A stretch of 64,000 nucleotides of DNA from Tupaia tana (GCA_026018925.1 JAKSZU010000005.1:22988779-23052778); one strand, 5' to 3'. Counted from the first letter of the stretch, positions 10,425 through 20,954 are shown. Program-made: numbers and translations. The notes: generated from the letters alone by a model not told the origin.

Positions 10425-10921
10425 TACATAGTATTTTTTAAAAGTATGATTTATTTTGCTCAGGTTAAAAAGAAAGTAATGTTTAGTTCTCAAGTTTGAA
10501 TTATCAGTATGTTACTACAGTTTTGTATATCAGAATCGTAAGTATTTGAGGTACAAAAAGAATGTTGCAAGCCAAGTGAACAAAGTCTAGCTGAATTGCT
10601 GTAGCATAAAAAACAAATAAATTTAATTTTTTTTCTAAAAAATAAAAAGAATTCCAAGATGAATAAAATGAATTTTGCGTAGTGGGGATAATACGACAAA
10701 TGCTGTCCCAGAGCCATGGGCACACGACTGCAGCAGCTCCAAAGACAGCCCTGCTATATTTGCCTGGGAGGGCAGACAGGACAGGAAGGCTCACAGAGGA
10801 GGAATTGTTTGAGTCTAGCCTGGAGTTAGCTTTCTCTGCATGGTTAACATGGAGACCATGCTTGGAATTTTCCACATCTCCTATATTGCTATTGGATAAT
10901 AGTTTGCCATCCAGGGGTTCC
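10425..10921. other. Unassigned sequence
   Basis: The 123-codon frame at 10504-10875 (minus) overlaps shorter frames on both strands and shows no domain or codon pattern I can recognise. Confidence 0.35.
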
Positions 10922-11315
10922 GTGTTGGAATATGATTCCTAATGTAAAGGCATTGAGAGGTAGTGAGACCTTTAGGAGGTGAGGTCTCGGATGCAGGCAG
11001 ACACCTTGCCAGGCGAGATTGGCATGTGAGTTAGGGAACTAGGAAGGAACCGGCCTTCAGTGTGGGAAGGTACCATCCAGTAGGCTGGGAGTATGGGAGA
11101 GATAAACAGAGAAAGTTCTCCTCTCTGTCCACGTATCTGCTCACCCATCTACTTCTCTCAGCCATGTTGTGACGTAGCACTGAAGGCCAGCGATGCTGGT
11201 CACATGCCAGTGGACTTTCCAGCCACCAGAACTGTGAGCTGAATAAACCTCTATTGATTATAAATCACCCAGTCTCAGGTATTTCTGTTTAGCAATGAAG
11301 TAATGGACTAATACA
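10922..11315 (+). mobile_element. MaLR (MST-type) LTR
   Basis: ACCTTTAGGAGGTGAGG near the start, then CAGCCACCAGAACTGTGAGC, TGAATAAACCTCTATTG and CACCCAGTCTCAGGTATTTC before ATGGACTAATACA at the end. This is the order of an MST-group LTR. Solo LTR fossil. Confidence 0.75.
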
Positions 11316-11387
11316 TCTCCTCCTCCTGCTCTGAATCCATCTCATCCTTAGAGGTCCAGGTTCTGGGGTGAAGAGTTGATGAGCCAA

Positions 11388-11648
11388 GGGCCAGCAGGCG
11401 ACGTAGTGGTTAAGACACTGTACTTCCACATAGCTGACCGTGGTTTGAGTCTGGGACCTGGCAGCTTGAAAAATAACACCAGTCCTATGTATGCATGGCC
11501 CAAAGTCCTAGGAGGGGAATGGAGGAGAAGGAATTGCAGTGTGGCCTTCCCTCCCGGGGAGTAATTTCTCACTTTCCCTCTTCCTGTCTCTTTCTTTCTT
11601 CAGCAAGCAAACAAGCCCTATGGCAAAAACCTAAACAAACAAAAAAGA
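11388..11648 (+). mobile_element. SINE B
   Basis: Head GGGCCAGCAGGCGACGTAGTGG, AGGAGGGGAATGGAGGAGAAGG block, CCTATGGCAAAAACCT end. GTTGATGAGCCA at 11375 is echoed as GTCATTGAGCCA after the tail. Confidence 0.85.
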
Positions 11649-13369
11649 GTCATTGAGCCAGTTTTGTCTCCTTTCCCCAAAATATATATTATCTCTTCCA
11701 GGTAAGATGTTTTTAACAATGTCATTGTATAGCTAATGCCTCAAGCCAAGCAGTGGCTTTAATGTGGGCCCTATTTTCAGGCTACTGGATAATCAGGCCT
11801 TCCAAGTAGTTATGCCACAGAGGTGGCGACCCTCTCCACAGGCTGCAGCATGCTGTGCTGTTACCAGATTCTGGATACAGCAATGGCATTGTTGTGCAGG
11901 GACACGTGCCTGGCTGAAGCAATTTTAATGGCCTCTGAAAGACACCATGGGTGAGTTGAAGAACTGCAGGGGAGACTCTAGAGCTCAAATGTCAGTTGCT
12001 GGAAGCCATGCTTCAGCCGGGGTGAGTACACAAGAAGGCGATACGGGTGAACAAAATCAGGCTGAAACCTCAATGCCCCTTAGCATGTTCTCAGCTGGCT
12101 ACATCCAGAGTAAGCTCAAGACTGCAGCCCTGATGGCCAGGAGACATGCGTATTTATTATTGAAGGAGTTTTACAGGAGTAGGGTGGGTGAGGGGAAGTA
12201 AGTGAAAGATTTTACTCTAAGAGGTAAAACATTCAAAGTATAGGAACACTAATCATTAAATATGACATCTGTTTTCTTTAGGTATAAACATAATTCTTAG
12301 AAGGAGGAAGTCCATTTGTCTGGTGCATTCTCTCCTTAGATCGTGATTACCAGGAAGGGTCTTTTGGATGAGAGGGCTCCCAGGAATCTTAATAACCTCA
12401 GTCCTAGGCCAGCTTGATAACTTAAGTTCTAGATCAGCTTGAGAATTTGAGCCCCAGGTCAGCTTGAGAACTTCAGCCTCAGGCTAGGGTGGCAGCGATT
12501 GCTGGTTACAAGGGCCTTGAAATAAATCCTGTCTGGTTTAGTAAAGACAAGGTTAATATATACTAAAGTGGAATACCTATGTTATCTCTTGGGTAATCCA
12601 CAGCTAAGAGGGTGAGTCTAATGTCTACGTGGGAAAGGAATGTAGTCTTGTGAGCAGCCTAATGGCTGACCTAAAGGTTACTGTGTACCTGGGACCTCTA
12701 CGTGCTGGTCTATACAAAGGCTGTGGCTTGGGGAATGGCAATCTTCCCTTGTCCTGAGATTAAAGGTGGCTCATGGTCTTTGGGGTAGCAGCACCTCATG
12801 GATGAGGCCCTGAGCTCCTCCCAGCTACTGAGATCATTTTGCCAATTAGTAGCTTTAACCTAAACCTTCCTAATGCTTATCTATGTAATCCCCAGTAGGA
12901 GAAGTGAATGTAGCATTCTTTATTGACATTTTCCAAGAGGGTGGGGTGAGTCTAATGGGAGTAATTCCCGTTCACAGCCGCCGCCTTAGTAGATCCGCAT
13001 TCCTTCAGGATTATTATAAAAGTTATAGTAAGGCTGGGGGTGCCTTTATGGGGTACCGGGGTACGACAATAAGGCCCATGGCAGAGAAATTGAGTGCAGG
13101 CCAGTACAGCAACACAATAGAGGATCAAAACTCATTAAACTGTTGACCTTGCTAACAGTTCTCCTCAGCCGAGTCCTTGCTTTAGGCATGAGGGGCAGTT
13201 CTTTCATACTCAGCTTAACTGCATGGTCCCAACAGTCAGGCTCATCTTCTCAGTCTCAATACCAGGCTCCACCATAGAAAGAAGTCTATCCTTAAATCCA
13301 ACTGAGCTAGAAAAACTGACAGCTGAAGAAAAGAACTGATGTCTCATAACTCTGCACTTAAAAAATAAA
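11649..13369. other. Unassigned, gene-free block
   Basis: About 1.7 kb in which I recognise no SINE, LINE or gene. It holds the 25-bp minisatellite at 12400. The mid-length frames (11947-12201, 12904-13146) are not supported. An old LTR element too diverged to recognise by eye is possible. Confidence 0.35.
12400..12487. repeat. 25-bp minisatellite, about 3.5 copies
   Basis: Units at 12400-12424, 12425-12449 and 12450-12474, each AG(T/C)yynaG-rCAGCTTGA-AAyTT-like, with a partial unit to 12487. Copies differ at several positions. Confidence 0.8.
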
Positions 13370-13497
13370 GGGCCTTCAGAAAGTTCGTGGAACATGCATA
13401 TCAGGAGAAACCGTGCATGGATTTCAAGATTTTTTTTGCACCCAAATCAACTCGTACTTTAATTTCATTTTCCTGTGAGCTTTTTGAAGCCTTCCTG
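13370..13497. mobile_element. Mariner-like MITE-1, near complete
   Basis: Opens GGGCCTTCAGAAAGTTCGTGG, has GTGCATGGATTTCAAGATTTT in the middle and ends GAGCTTTTTGAAGCC, with TA dinucleotides flanking. The best uninterrupted copy of this family here, about 125 bp. Confidence 0.75.
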
Positions 13498-14284
13498 GTA
13501 TTTTTCTTTATGAGGTAATATAAAGGGAAATCAAAACTTGGGCATTCTTTCTGAAAGGCCTGTTTTAGATAAAAGCATGAACGGCTTTGAATTCTGATAT
13601 ATGGTTTTGTTTCTAGACTGTATTTTGGACAAGTTAGTATCAATGAAGTAAGAAAGAGATTATTGTAAAAGGTAATTAGTAAGCCATGGTGTTGCCCGTG
13701 CTGTGCAGACTCCAGGACATACTGGCATACGATAGATATTTGTTATACATGGAGCCGAGAGAGCAAACGAATGGAAGTTTCCCTCTGATCGTAAGGCCCA
13801 AACTGTTGTGAGAGTGTAAGTTACTGAACAGTTGTCGTTTTCTGCTTTTGAGTTAAGGTTGAGGATGATCTCTCTCAATTAGCACTTATAAATACATGAT
13901 AAATAAACTGAACAACAGTTGGTGCTTTCCCTGTTTATTCAATTGAACTATTCTTCTCATCTTAATCCTTAGTAAAATCTGTCGTAGGCAAGATGAATTA
14001 TTTTCACTACATTATACTCTCTGGCAATCATATATACTCAAGTAATTAAAGGAAACCACCAGGATATTTTTCTGTCTACTTAAAGATGCCGTTCTGGCTT
14101 TTTTGTGCAGGTTTTATTTCCCTGGTGTGTACCTTGATAGTTTAGAAACTTTTTGCTAGGATAGGAGGTGATACCTTCCTTCCCAAAGAGCTCTGGGGTG
14201 CCTGATGGCTGACCAGGCCAATATCATGGTCAGTGGGGGTGTGATTAGGTGGAGACTGGGGTTCATCTCATCATTCATTTTTTC
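13498..14284. other. Unassigned sequence
   Basis: No gene or repeat recognised. Mid-length frames at 13401-13643 and 13660-13878 (minus) are unsupported. Confidence 0.35.
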
Positions 14285-14342
14285 CCCCCAAGAATTATTT
14301 ATTTATTTTTATCATTATTCTTCATCAGTTTGGGGGGGGGGG

Positions 14343-14393
<51 letters not shown>

Positions 14394-14485
14394 TGAGAAA
14401 GCAAGCTGCCAGGTCCAGGACTCAGCCTGAACCACAGTCAGCCATGTGGGAGTCCAGTGCCTTAACCAGCACACCACCTGCTGGC
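14285..14485 (-). mobile_element. SINE A with expanded G/GA tract
   Basis: AAGAATTATTTATTTATTTT tail, head ending CACCTGCTGGCCC. Flanked by ATCTCATCATTC and ATCCCATCATTC. The CT-rich body has become 14 G followed by about 21 AG units. Confidence 0.85.
14332..14388. repeat. G14 and (AG)n microsatellite
   Basis: Fourteen G at 14332-14345, then an uninterrupted AG run to 14388, inside the SINE A body. Confidence 0.95.
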
Positions 14486-14509
14486 CCTGATCCCATCATT
14501 CCTTTCTCA

Positions 14510-14718
14510 TTTTTTTTTATTTCTTCCTTGAGTGAGACAAAGAAAGAGAGATAAGTACCCCACCAGGGTCTTCATGACACAGTTCACCCCCCCATCTCGT
14601 TAGCCCAGACCACAGGCATGTACATGGCTGGCATGTAGAAGGAGGTTTTAGGCTGTGAACTTAGAACCTATCCCACGTGAGTCCGTTGTGTTACTGGTGG
14701 ACCACTGTCTGGTCCTCA
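14510..14718 (-). mobile_element. SINE C
   Basis: TTTATTTCTTCCTTGAGTGAG tail side, CCACCAGGGTCTTCATGACA, GTACATGGCTGGCATG and head ending ACCACTGTCTGGTCC. Adjacent to the SINE A at 14285. Confidence 0.75.
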
Positions 14719-15270
14719 TCCCATCAGCCTTTTAGACCTAAGATTCTCTAAGAAGATGCAGGAACTTTTGAAAAATCAGTTCCAGTTTCACAGAAATCAG
14801 TTGAATCTAACTTGGGGCTACAAGGGAGGAAGGAGAAAGCCTGTTTTGTTTGGGGGAGGCAAGAAAAAGGAACCTTTTAAGCCTCAGATTTTTGTTTTTT
14901 CCCAGCCTGTCCCCAGAATCTTGAGAAGGGAGAAGAAGGCTACTTGAATCTGTGCTCAAATTTGTAGCTGAGTGAATGGATAGGAGGCCTTCCATTAGTC
15001 CCGTAGGGAACACGAAGGGATGTAAGATGGATTCTGGCCTGTAGGGCCCGCAGAGGGGATGTAGTGCAGCAGTTAAAGTTGGGGGAACAGACTCCATAAC
15101 CTCTCAAAGCCATTAACTTGAGAGAATGACTCAATCTTCTAACAGTTTTTAAAAACTCAATATAAAGGCTATTTTGCCTTTTCATTTGTAAGTGGCCCAA
15201 CCCATATTGAACCAACAAAGATCTCCTTTTTTCCCAGCCACCTCCATAAAATATCTGGTCTTAAAATCCC
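14719..15270. other. Unassigned sequence
   Basis: Overlapping short frames on both strands, none recognised. No repeat assigned. Confidence 0.35.
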
Positions 15271-15528
15271 AACTCCTTTTTTGGGGGGAGGGGGGGTGTC
15301 AGAGGGCATGAGCACTTGCTAGAAAGAGACAGAGAGAGGGAGAGGAGAACCACCCCCCACCGCCCCATGGTTATGGCACAATTCCTTCTCCTCCATCCCT
15401 ACCTCCTTTCGGGATTTTGGGCATGGAAGTGCATGTGCCTGGCATGTTTCTCAAGTCAGTGGGTCCTGGATGCCATGTGCGATCTGGCTGCCTTAATCAC
15501 TAGGCCACAGAGATACACACACACACCC
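15271..15528 (-). mobile_element. SINE B, old copy
   Basis: CTTGCTAGAAAGAGACAGAG, CAATTCCTTCTCCTCCAT, GGGATTTTGGGCATGG and TTAATCACTAGGCCAC place it as a diverged type B. The head end is unclear. Confidence 0.65.
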
Positions 15529-15581
15529 CATCTTCAAATAGATTTAATATTTTAGAACAGCTTTAAGTTCACAGCAAAATT

Positions 15582-15791
15582 GGACAGATGGCTCAGTTTC
15601 TGCCCTGTGGCAGTAATGCAAATTTTCAACAAGGCTGGAAGACATATAGCAACTGTGGGTTCAAATCCTTGGGTTGGCCTGAGAACACAAATGGTGAGTG
15701 TGGAGGCACCCAGGATCTTGAGGAGTTGAGGGCCGGGAACAGCATGACAGGACCCTATCAAGAGTGTCTCTCTCTCTCTTGCACATGTGTT

Positions 15792-15842
<51 letters not shown>
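15582..15842 (+). mobile_element. SINE C with expanded TA tail
   Basis: Inserted in the L1 end. Starts GGACAGATGGCTCAGTTTC and includes GGGTTCAAATCC and CAGGACCCTATCAAGAGTG. CAAAATTG before and AAAATTG after the TA run mark the target site, so the TA repeat belongs to the SINE tail. Confidence 0.8.
15794..15842. repeat. (TA)n microsatellite, about 24 units
   Basis: Uninterrupted TA run forming the tail of the SINE C. Confidence 0.95.
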
Positions 15843-15848
<6 letters not shown>

Positions 15849-16042
15849 GTGCAGAAAATACAGAGCATCCCCCTACCTTAGGCCCCTAACCTCCCTTATT
15901 ATCAATATCCAAAACCGGAATGGCATTTCCTTTTTTACAGTCAATGAACAACATTGAACCATTATTATTGTCCAAGTCCACAGTGTACACCAGGGTTCAC
16001 TCTTGGCCCATGAGTGCCAAGCATGTTATTGTAGGACTGTAT

Positions 16043-16110
16043 GATTTCACAAATCAATGAGGAGTTAATCTACCTATTAAAACAGAATAAAAATATTTTG
16101 GAAAAAATGC
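16043..16110 (+). repeat. Left arm of a 68-bp inverted repeat
   Basis: GATTTCACAAATCAATGAGG through TATTTTGGAAAAAATGCC. It is the reverse complement of 17343-17410 with only a few differences. Confidence 0.85.
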
Positions 16111-16837
16111 CATAGTCCCCTTTTCCTAAGGGCAAGGGAAACACTTGGGATAATGCAGTAAGTAGTCTTTCAGATTAGTTTCTGTCACTTAGTGATACAT
16201 ACTTGAGATCCTCCATGACTTTTCATGACTTGATAGCTCATTTCTTTTTCTTGCCTAATATTCCAGCCTCTTTTTCAGACCCATCTCAGCTCTCAGGCTG
16301 CTTCTTGGTACAGAGATAGAAACAAAGTAGACATGGATTTTGGAAGGGTCAGTGTCCCCTGGGCACTGAGTGTGAGAAAAAGTTGCCCATAGAGGAAAAT
16401 TCCATCCCTTAAAAGCTGTGCCCTATTGTGAACCGATGATTGGATGAATAGCAAGAACAAAGAAAAATGATTGAAGGAGTAGTTATGAAACCTTGAAAGC
16501 AAGCTGCAGGCCCAGAAGGGAGCTGAAGCCAGTTCAGGGAAATCTGCAGAGTACAATTTCTGAGATGATGTTATCTCAGTCAACTGCCAAGAGAGAAATC
16601 CCCAAGTGACAGCAATGGTCACTGAGGATGGAGCACATATCCTGTGATAGACACTGAACACACGTGACTCAAGCTTCAGGGAACCTAACACCCTTCCTTT
16701 TCCCCTCCCACCACACACACACTTAGATGAGGAAGAACACCAGGCACTTTCTTTCCACCCCTACTGCAAGGCTTAGCAGAACCCTGACCTTTACACAGAA
16801 CTTTGCTCACAAACTGTGTGGATTAAATATCTATTGT

Positions 16838-17118
16838 GGGACCAGCAGTTAGTGTAATGGCTATGTCACTGGATTCCCATGTAGTCGACCGCAGTTCGAG
16901 TCCTGGACCCAGTGGCTTAAACTCACGCCAGGCGCGTGTGTGTGCGTGCCCAAGATCCCGAGAGGAGAATGGAGGAGAAGGGATTGCGGCGTGGCCATCC
17001 TCCCTGGGGGGTGATTTCTTGCTTTCGATCTCTCTGTCTCTCTCTGTCTTTCTGGTGAGCGCACGCACCCAATAAGAAAAAACAAAACAAAACAAAACAA
17101 AAATCCTCTCTAAATACG
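16838..17118 (+). mobile_element. SINE B, young
   Basis: Head GGGACCAGCAGTTAGTGTAATGG, GTTCGAGTCC, CGAGAGGAGAATGGAGG, tail with repeated AAAAC. Target-site duplication ATCTATTGT at 16829-16837 and 17119-17127. Absent from the second duplication copy. Confidence 0.9.
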
Positions 17119-17180
17119 ATCTATTGTATACAAGGGTACTAATCATTTCACTTGGTTTAGAAAAAATTTATAAGTAGCAT

Positions 17181-17345
17181 GGCCCAAACACTTGTGGCAC
17201 AGTAGTAACACAAACACCCTTCAAGACTGGGAGCCATACGGCAACCATGGGTTCAGGTCCACAGGCTGGTATGAAAGCGTGCTGGGTACCGATGTAGGCA
17301 CCCAAAATCCTGAGGAGCTGGGGTGCAGGGGAAAGGAGATTGTGG
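17181..17345 (+). mobile_element. SINE C (in duplication copy 1)
   Basis: GGCCCAAACACTTGTGGCACAG, GGGTTCAGGTCC, GGCACCCAAAATCCTGAGG. The same element is in copy 2 in reverse. Confidence 0.75.
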
Positions 17346-17410
17346 CATTTTTCCAAAATATTTTTATCTGTTTTAATAGATAGAGTAACTCCTCATTGAT
17401 TTGTGAAATC
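17343..17410 (-). repeat. Right arm of the 68-bp inverted repeat
   Basis: Inverted copy of L1 3' sequence from 16043-16110, sitting at the outer edge of duplication copy 1. Confidence 0.85.
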
Positions 17411-17595
17411 TTATTTCCTGCCTTTGACGCAGCCTACAACAATTCCTAGTTAGAGGCTCTGCACTCACGGGAGCTGAATGACTGGATTTTTTTCTTGCTC
17501 TTGCCTCTGCTCATAGAATCATCCCTTCTCCTGTCCCCTACTTTCTGTGTCAGCTGCTAAGTTTTGTTGTCATTGCAGCTATCATATTCGCATTT

Positions 17596-17807
17596 TTAAA
17601 AAGTAGTTTATTTGTACATTTCTTTCATGAGATAGAGATAGAGATAGAGCGTGGCATGCACCTCCAACAGAGTCTTGATACCACGATCCACCCCCATTCT
17701 CAGTGTACCTGCCACGCTCAGGCAGGTCCCTGGATGCAAACCCAGGACCTTTCCCATGTGAGTCCAGTTGCATGACCACTGCACCACCACAACACCACCT
17801 GGCTCCC
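17596..17807 (-). mobile_element. SINE C
   Basis: TTTATTTGTACATTTCTTTC start, CCAACAGAGTCTTGATACC, GGCAGGTCCCTGGATGC, head ending CCACCTGGCTCC. GATAGA repeats within the body. Confidence 0.8.
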
Positions 17808-19192
17808 ACGCTGCTTCATTGTGGCTTCCTTTTCAATGTGCTATTGCATCAGATGATGTGAGTAGGTCTGGATGTAGCTGGTTTTGCTGATGCCATTTTT
17901 GGTATAATCATTCTAATTCGTATTCTTGTACAGCCAGTGTTTCTCTTGGTCAAAGACAACACTCCCACAAGAGTGAGAGGGTCCTCTCTCCTCCAGTGTT
18001 AAAATGCTTACTCAGTATTCCGAATTAAGTTGGTCCTGCCTTTGCACTGACAGAGCAGTGGAGACTCCCATGGTTTGCTACAGTGAGACCGCATGTGTTG
18101 TTGTGTCAACCTTGTGAAGAGACATTTTTCTTCAGTCTTAGGTCAGTGGAGATTTACCTGATAAGTAGATTTTAAAACAGCAAAGTAAACATTTGCAAAG
18201 GATTGTACTCGTGCCTTCTTAATGAGTTCTATTTATGGGTTATCTTCACTAAGCCATTACTTTATATTCTTCCACTTTCGAAAATAATCTTGACCTTATT
18301 TTAAAAAGACTGTTTAATTAGGGAATCCTCATGTCTCTTACACTCTGGGACATCTCTCTTGGTTGCTTGATCAGATAGTTCAAGGAAACTCATTTTACTT
18401 CTAATGATTTTAATTTCTGATTATAGATGCAGAACAATACTATGATCCTCTTGGAATGCTGCAAAACGAATAGCTTAAATATAGAAATAATGGGCTTTCT
18501 GCAAACTTGCAAGGAATTATAATAATAGTTTGAGAAATAAAGCATTGTTGTATGCTTGTGTCTTCAATTATAGTCTGTAAATTCATATATTATTTTATAA
18601 ATTACTTGAAAGTCTTTCTTCTTTATCTTTTCAATTAGTATATGCTTTTTTTCTGTTTTGATCTTCCTGTGATGCTGTCTTTTCTGCAAACAGCAATTTC
18701 TGGAAATAACTCTATTGGCTGGCCCAGCAGGCCAGCTTTCATCTCTTCTCATGATACACACTGTCCAGTGAAGTATCGACTGAAAGTCTGCAGCCTTCAT
18801 TATAAAGTCTATTGTGTCTATTTACAAAAAAGGAATTTTCTGGGCTTCATTTCCTTTTGAGGAAGAAGGGGAGACAGTTATAGATATTTGTATTATCCTC
18901 CTAACCATAATTGTTATGAAACATTAAAAAAAAAAAAAGACAAGATCTTAGACATCCAAGACTCAAGATCTGAGACTTAAAAGTCAAAATACTATAGCAA
19001 GTAGCCAAGCTGAAATAAGGAGATAGTAAAATAGATAACTTGAAATAGTATATGGAAAAAGTGATTCAAGAGGATAACACTGTCTGATTTCAGGTTCTTG
19101 CATGGATCCATCATGGGCTTCAGAAACAGACAAAACACTATAGCAGACACCATGAAGCTAAGTCAAATGTGATATCTCCCAGAAAAGAGGAT

Positions 19193-19198
<6 letters not shown>
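17808..19198. other. Unassigned, low-repeat block
   Basis: About 1.4 kb with no recognised repeat except short A-rich runs. Open frames at 18564-18860 overlap on opposite strands and are not supported as genes. Confidence 0.4.

Positions 19199-19232
<34 letters not shown>
19199..19232. repeat. (GT)n microsatellite
   Basis: About 17 GT units followed by a G run. Confidence 0.95.
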
Positions 19233-19233
<1 letters not shown>

Positions 19234-19321
19234 GGGGGGGTGGTGGTTAACATACACTAGTGAAACAGGATGTACTGCCTTCCAAGTGGGAAGACTACAT
19301 ATCTTTTACGTTTTGCCAGGA

Positions 19322-19497
19322 GGGGCCAGCAGGTGACGTGGTGGTTAAGGGCACTGGACTCCCACATGTTGACAGTGGTTCAAGTCCTGAACCTGGTGGC
19401 TTGCTTTCTCACTTTCTCTCTCCTCTCTCTCCCACTTTGTCCCTCTCTAGTCAAATTAAAAATAAATAAATGAATAAAATTAAATAATTTTATAAAA
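19322..19497 (+). mobile_element. SINE A
   Basis: GGGGCCAGCAGGTGACGTGG head, AAATAAATAAATGAATAAAA tail. GTTTTGCCAG flanks both sides. Confidence 0.9.
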
Positions 19498-19515
19498 AGT
19501 TTTGCCAGTGGAGAT

Positions 19516-19715
19516 ATAGGCATCCCTTAATATCCACAGGAGATTGGTCCAAGATGTCCCATAGATACCAAAATTCATGGCTACTCAAGTTCATTATATA
19601 AAGGAAATGGAGTATTACTTGCATATAACCTACACATATCTTCTAGTACCCTTTTAAATCATCTCTAGGTTACTTATAATGCCTAATGCAATACAAATGT
19701 TGTATCAATAGAGTC
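19516..19715. mobile_element. TcMar-Tigger-type nonautonomous DNA transposon fragment
   Basis: CCTTAATATCCACAGGAGAT, TGGTCCAAGATGTCCC, GATACCAAAATTCATGG, CTTGCATATAACCTACACAT and TAAATCATCTCTAGGTTAC follow a widespread Tigger-group terminal region. Exact subfamily not determined. Confidence 0.65.
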
Positions 19716-19721
19716 TCATCA

Positions 19722-20258
19722 TGACACAGTCTCCTTTCCCCTGCACCCCAGCTCCTCAGGATTTTGGGTGCCTACATGGGTACCCAGCATGCTTTCATAC
19801 CAGCCTGCGGACCTGAACCCATGGTTGCCCTATGGCTTCCAGCCTTGAAGGGTGTTTGTATTACTACTGTGCCACAAGTGTTTGGGCCGTGGTACTTATA
19901 AATTTTTTCTAAATCAAATAAAATGATTAGTACTAGTATACAGTAGATCATATTTAATCCACACAGCTTGTGAGCAAAGTTCTGTGTAAAGGTCAGGTGT
20001 TCTGCTAAGCCTTGCAGTAAAGGTGGAAAGAAAGTGCCTGTTGTTCTTCCTCCTCTAAGTTTGTGTGTGGTGGGAGGGGAAAAGGGAGGGTGTTAGGTTC
20101 CCTGAAGCTTGAGTCACGTGTGTTCAGTGGCTATCGCAGGATATGTGCTCCATCCTGCAGATTTCCCTGAACTGGCTTCAGCTCCCTTCTGGGCCTGTAG
20201 TTTGCTTTCAAGTTTTCATGACTACTCCTTCAATCATTTTCTTTTGCTCTTGCTATTA
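19722..20258 (-). repeat. Inverted duplication, copy 2
   Basis: Reverse complement of 16446-17350. It contains the shared SINE C (about 19735-19895) but not the SINE B of copy 1. Confidence 0.85.
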
Positions 20259-20440
20259 ATACCTTTGTTTATCCAAACATCCTGCTCTATTCTTAACATC
20301 TCTGTTCTGCCAACTGTCCTCTAGGAGTTCTAGGCTTCTAATCTCTCTGTTAGGAGTTTTCCCTTCTTTCTCCTGAAAGCAGTTCATTATGACAATATTA
20401 GCAAAAGGATGGTTTATTTATAAAGTCATCAAACTGAATA

Positions 20441-20673
20441 ATTTTTTTGCGGTGGGGAGAGAGAGACAGAGAGACAGAAAGCGACAAATCACCCCCCCCC
20501 CCGGGGGGGGGGGATGGCCACGCCACAATCTCTTCTCCTCCATTCTTCTCTTTGGATCTTGGGTATGCATGCACATGTACTTGGCGTGAGTTTAAGCCAC
20601 TGGGTCTGGGACTTGAACCGGTCAACTATGTGGGAGTCCAACAACATAGCCACTATGCCAACTGCTGGTCCCC
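20441..20673 (-). mobile_element. SINE B with expanded C/G palindrome
   Basis: GGGAGAGAGAGACAGAGAGA, CTTCTCCTCCATTCTTCTC, head ending CAACTGCTGGTCCCC. Its central palindrome is enlarged to 11 C plus 11 G. Confidence 0.85.
20492..20513. repeat. Perfect C11/G11 palindrome
   Basis: Eleven C followed directly by eleven G. Sister SINE B copies have about 6 plus 6. Confidence 0.95.
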
Positions 20674-20954
20674 AAACTTATAAATTTTAAAAACTCTTCC
20701 ATTAGCTCCACTCTAGGGATATACCATGTCATTCATAAATTTCAAGAAGAGTGATTTCTTTCACAAAGACTGAGATTTTTCTCTCCTGCTACAGTTTGTT
20801 CAGTGACTATTGGCCAGGAGGAGAAGAACAGATGCCTGTCCTCATCATTACTGGCTACTGCATGGTGGACAGTACTTTGCGAGGAGACCTGATTAAGAAG
20901 AACTATCTAATGTCTGCCTTCTGACTCCCCATCTATCTGCTACCTGAGTTTTCA

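Larger units (their letters stand above)
15541..16267 (-). mobile_element. L1 (older mammalian type) 3' end
   Basis: TTTTAGAACAGCTTTAAGTTCACAG, then after a SINE C insertion GTGCAGAAAATACAGAGCATC, ATTATTGTCCAAGTCCACAG, GGGTTCACTC, and GATCCTCCATGACTTTTCATG with TTGATAGCTCATTTC. This is the minus-strand order of an L1M-type 3' end. Its middle part (16043-16110) reappears inverted at 17343-17410. Confidence 0.75.
16446..17350 (+). repeat. Inverted duplication, copy 1
   Basis: Reverse complement of 19722-20258 at roughly 93-96 percent identity by eye. Copy 1 additionally holds a SINE B (16838-17118) and about 78 bp (near 16544-16621) that copy 2 lacks. The unit includes a SINE C at 17181-17345 shared by both copies. 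The 141-codon frame at 16293-16718 (minus) overlaps it and is not recognised. Confidence 0.85.

Noticed and set aside
10504-10875. 123-codon minus-strand frame as a possible gene
   Set aside because: No domain and no start context or splice signals of note; overlapping frames are open on both strands.
11649-13369. Possible old endogenous retrovirus block
   Set aside because: No LTR ends, primer site or recognisable protein motif could be supported.
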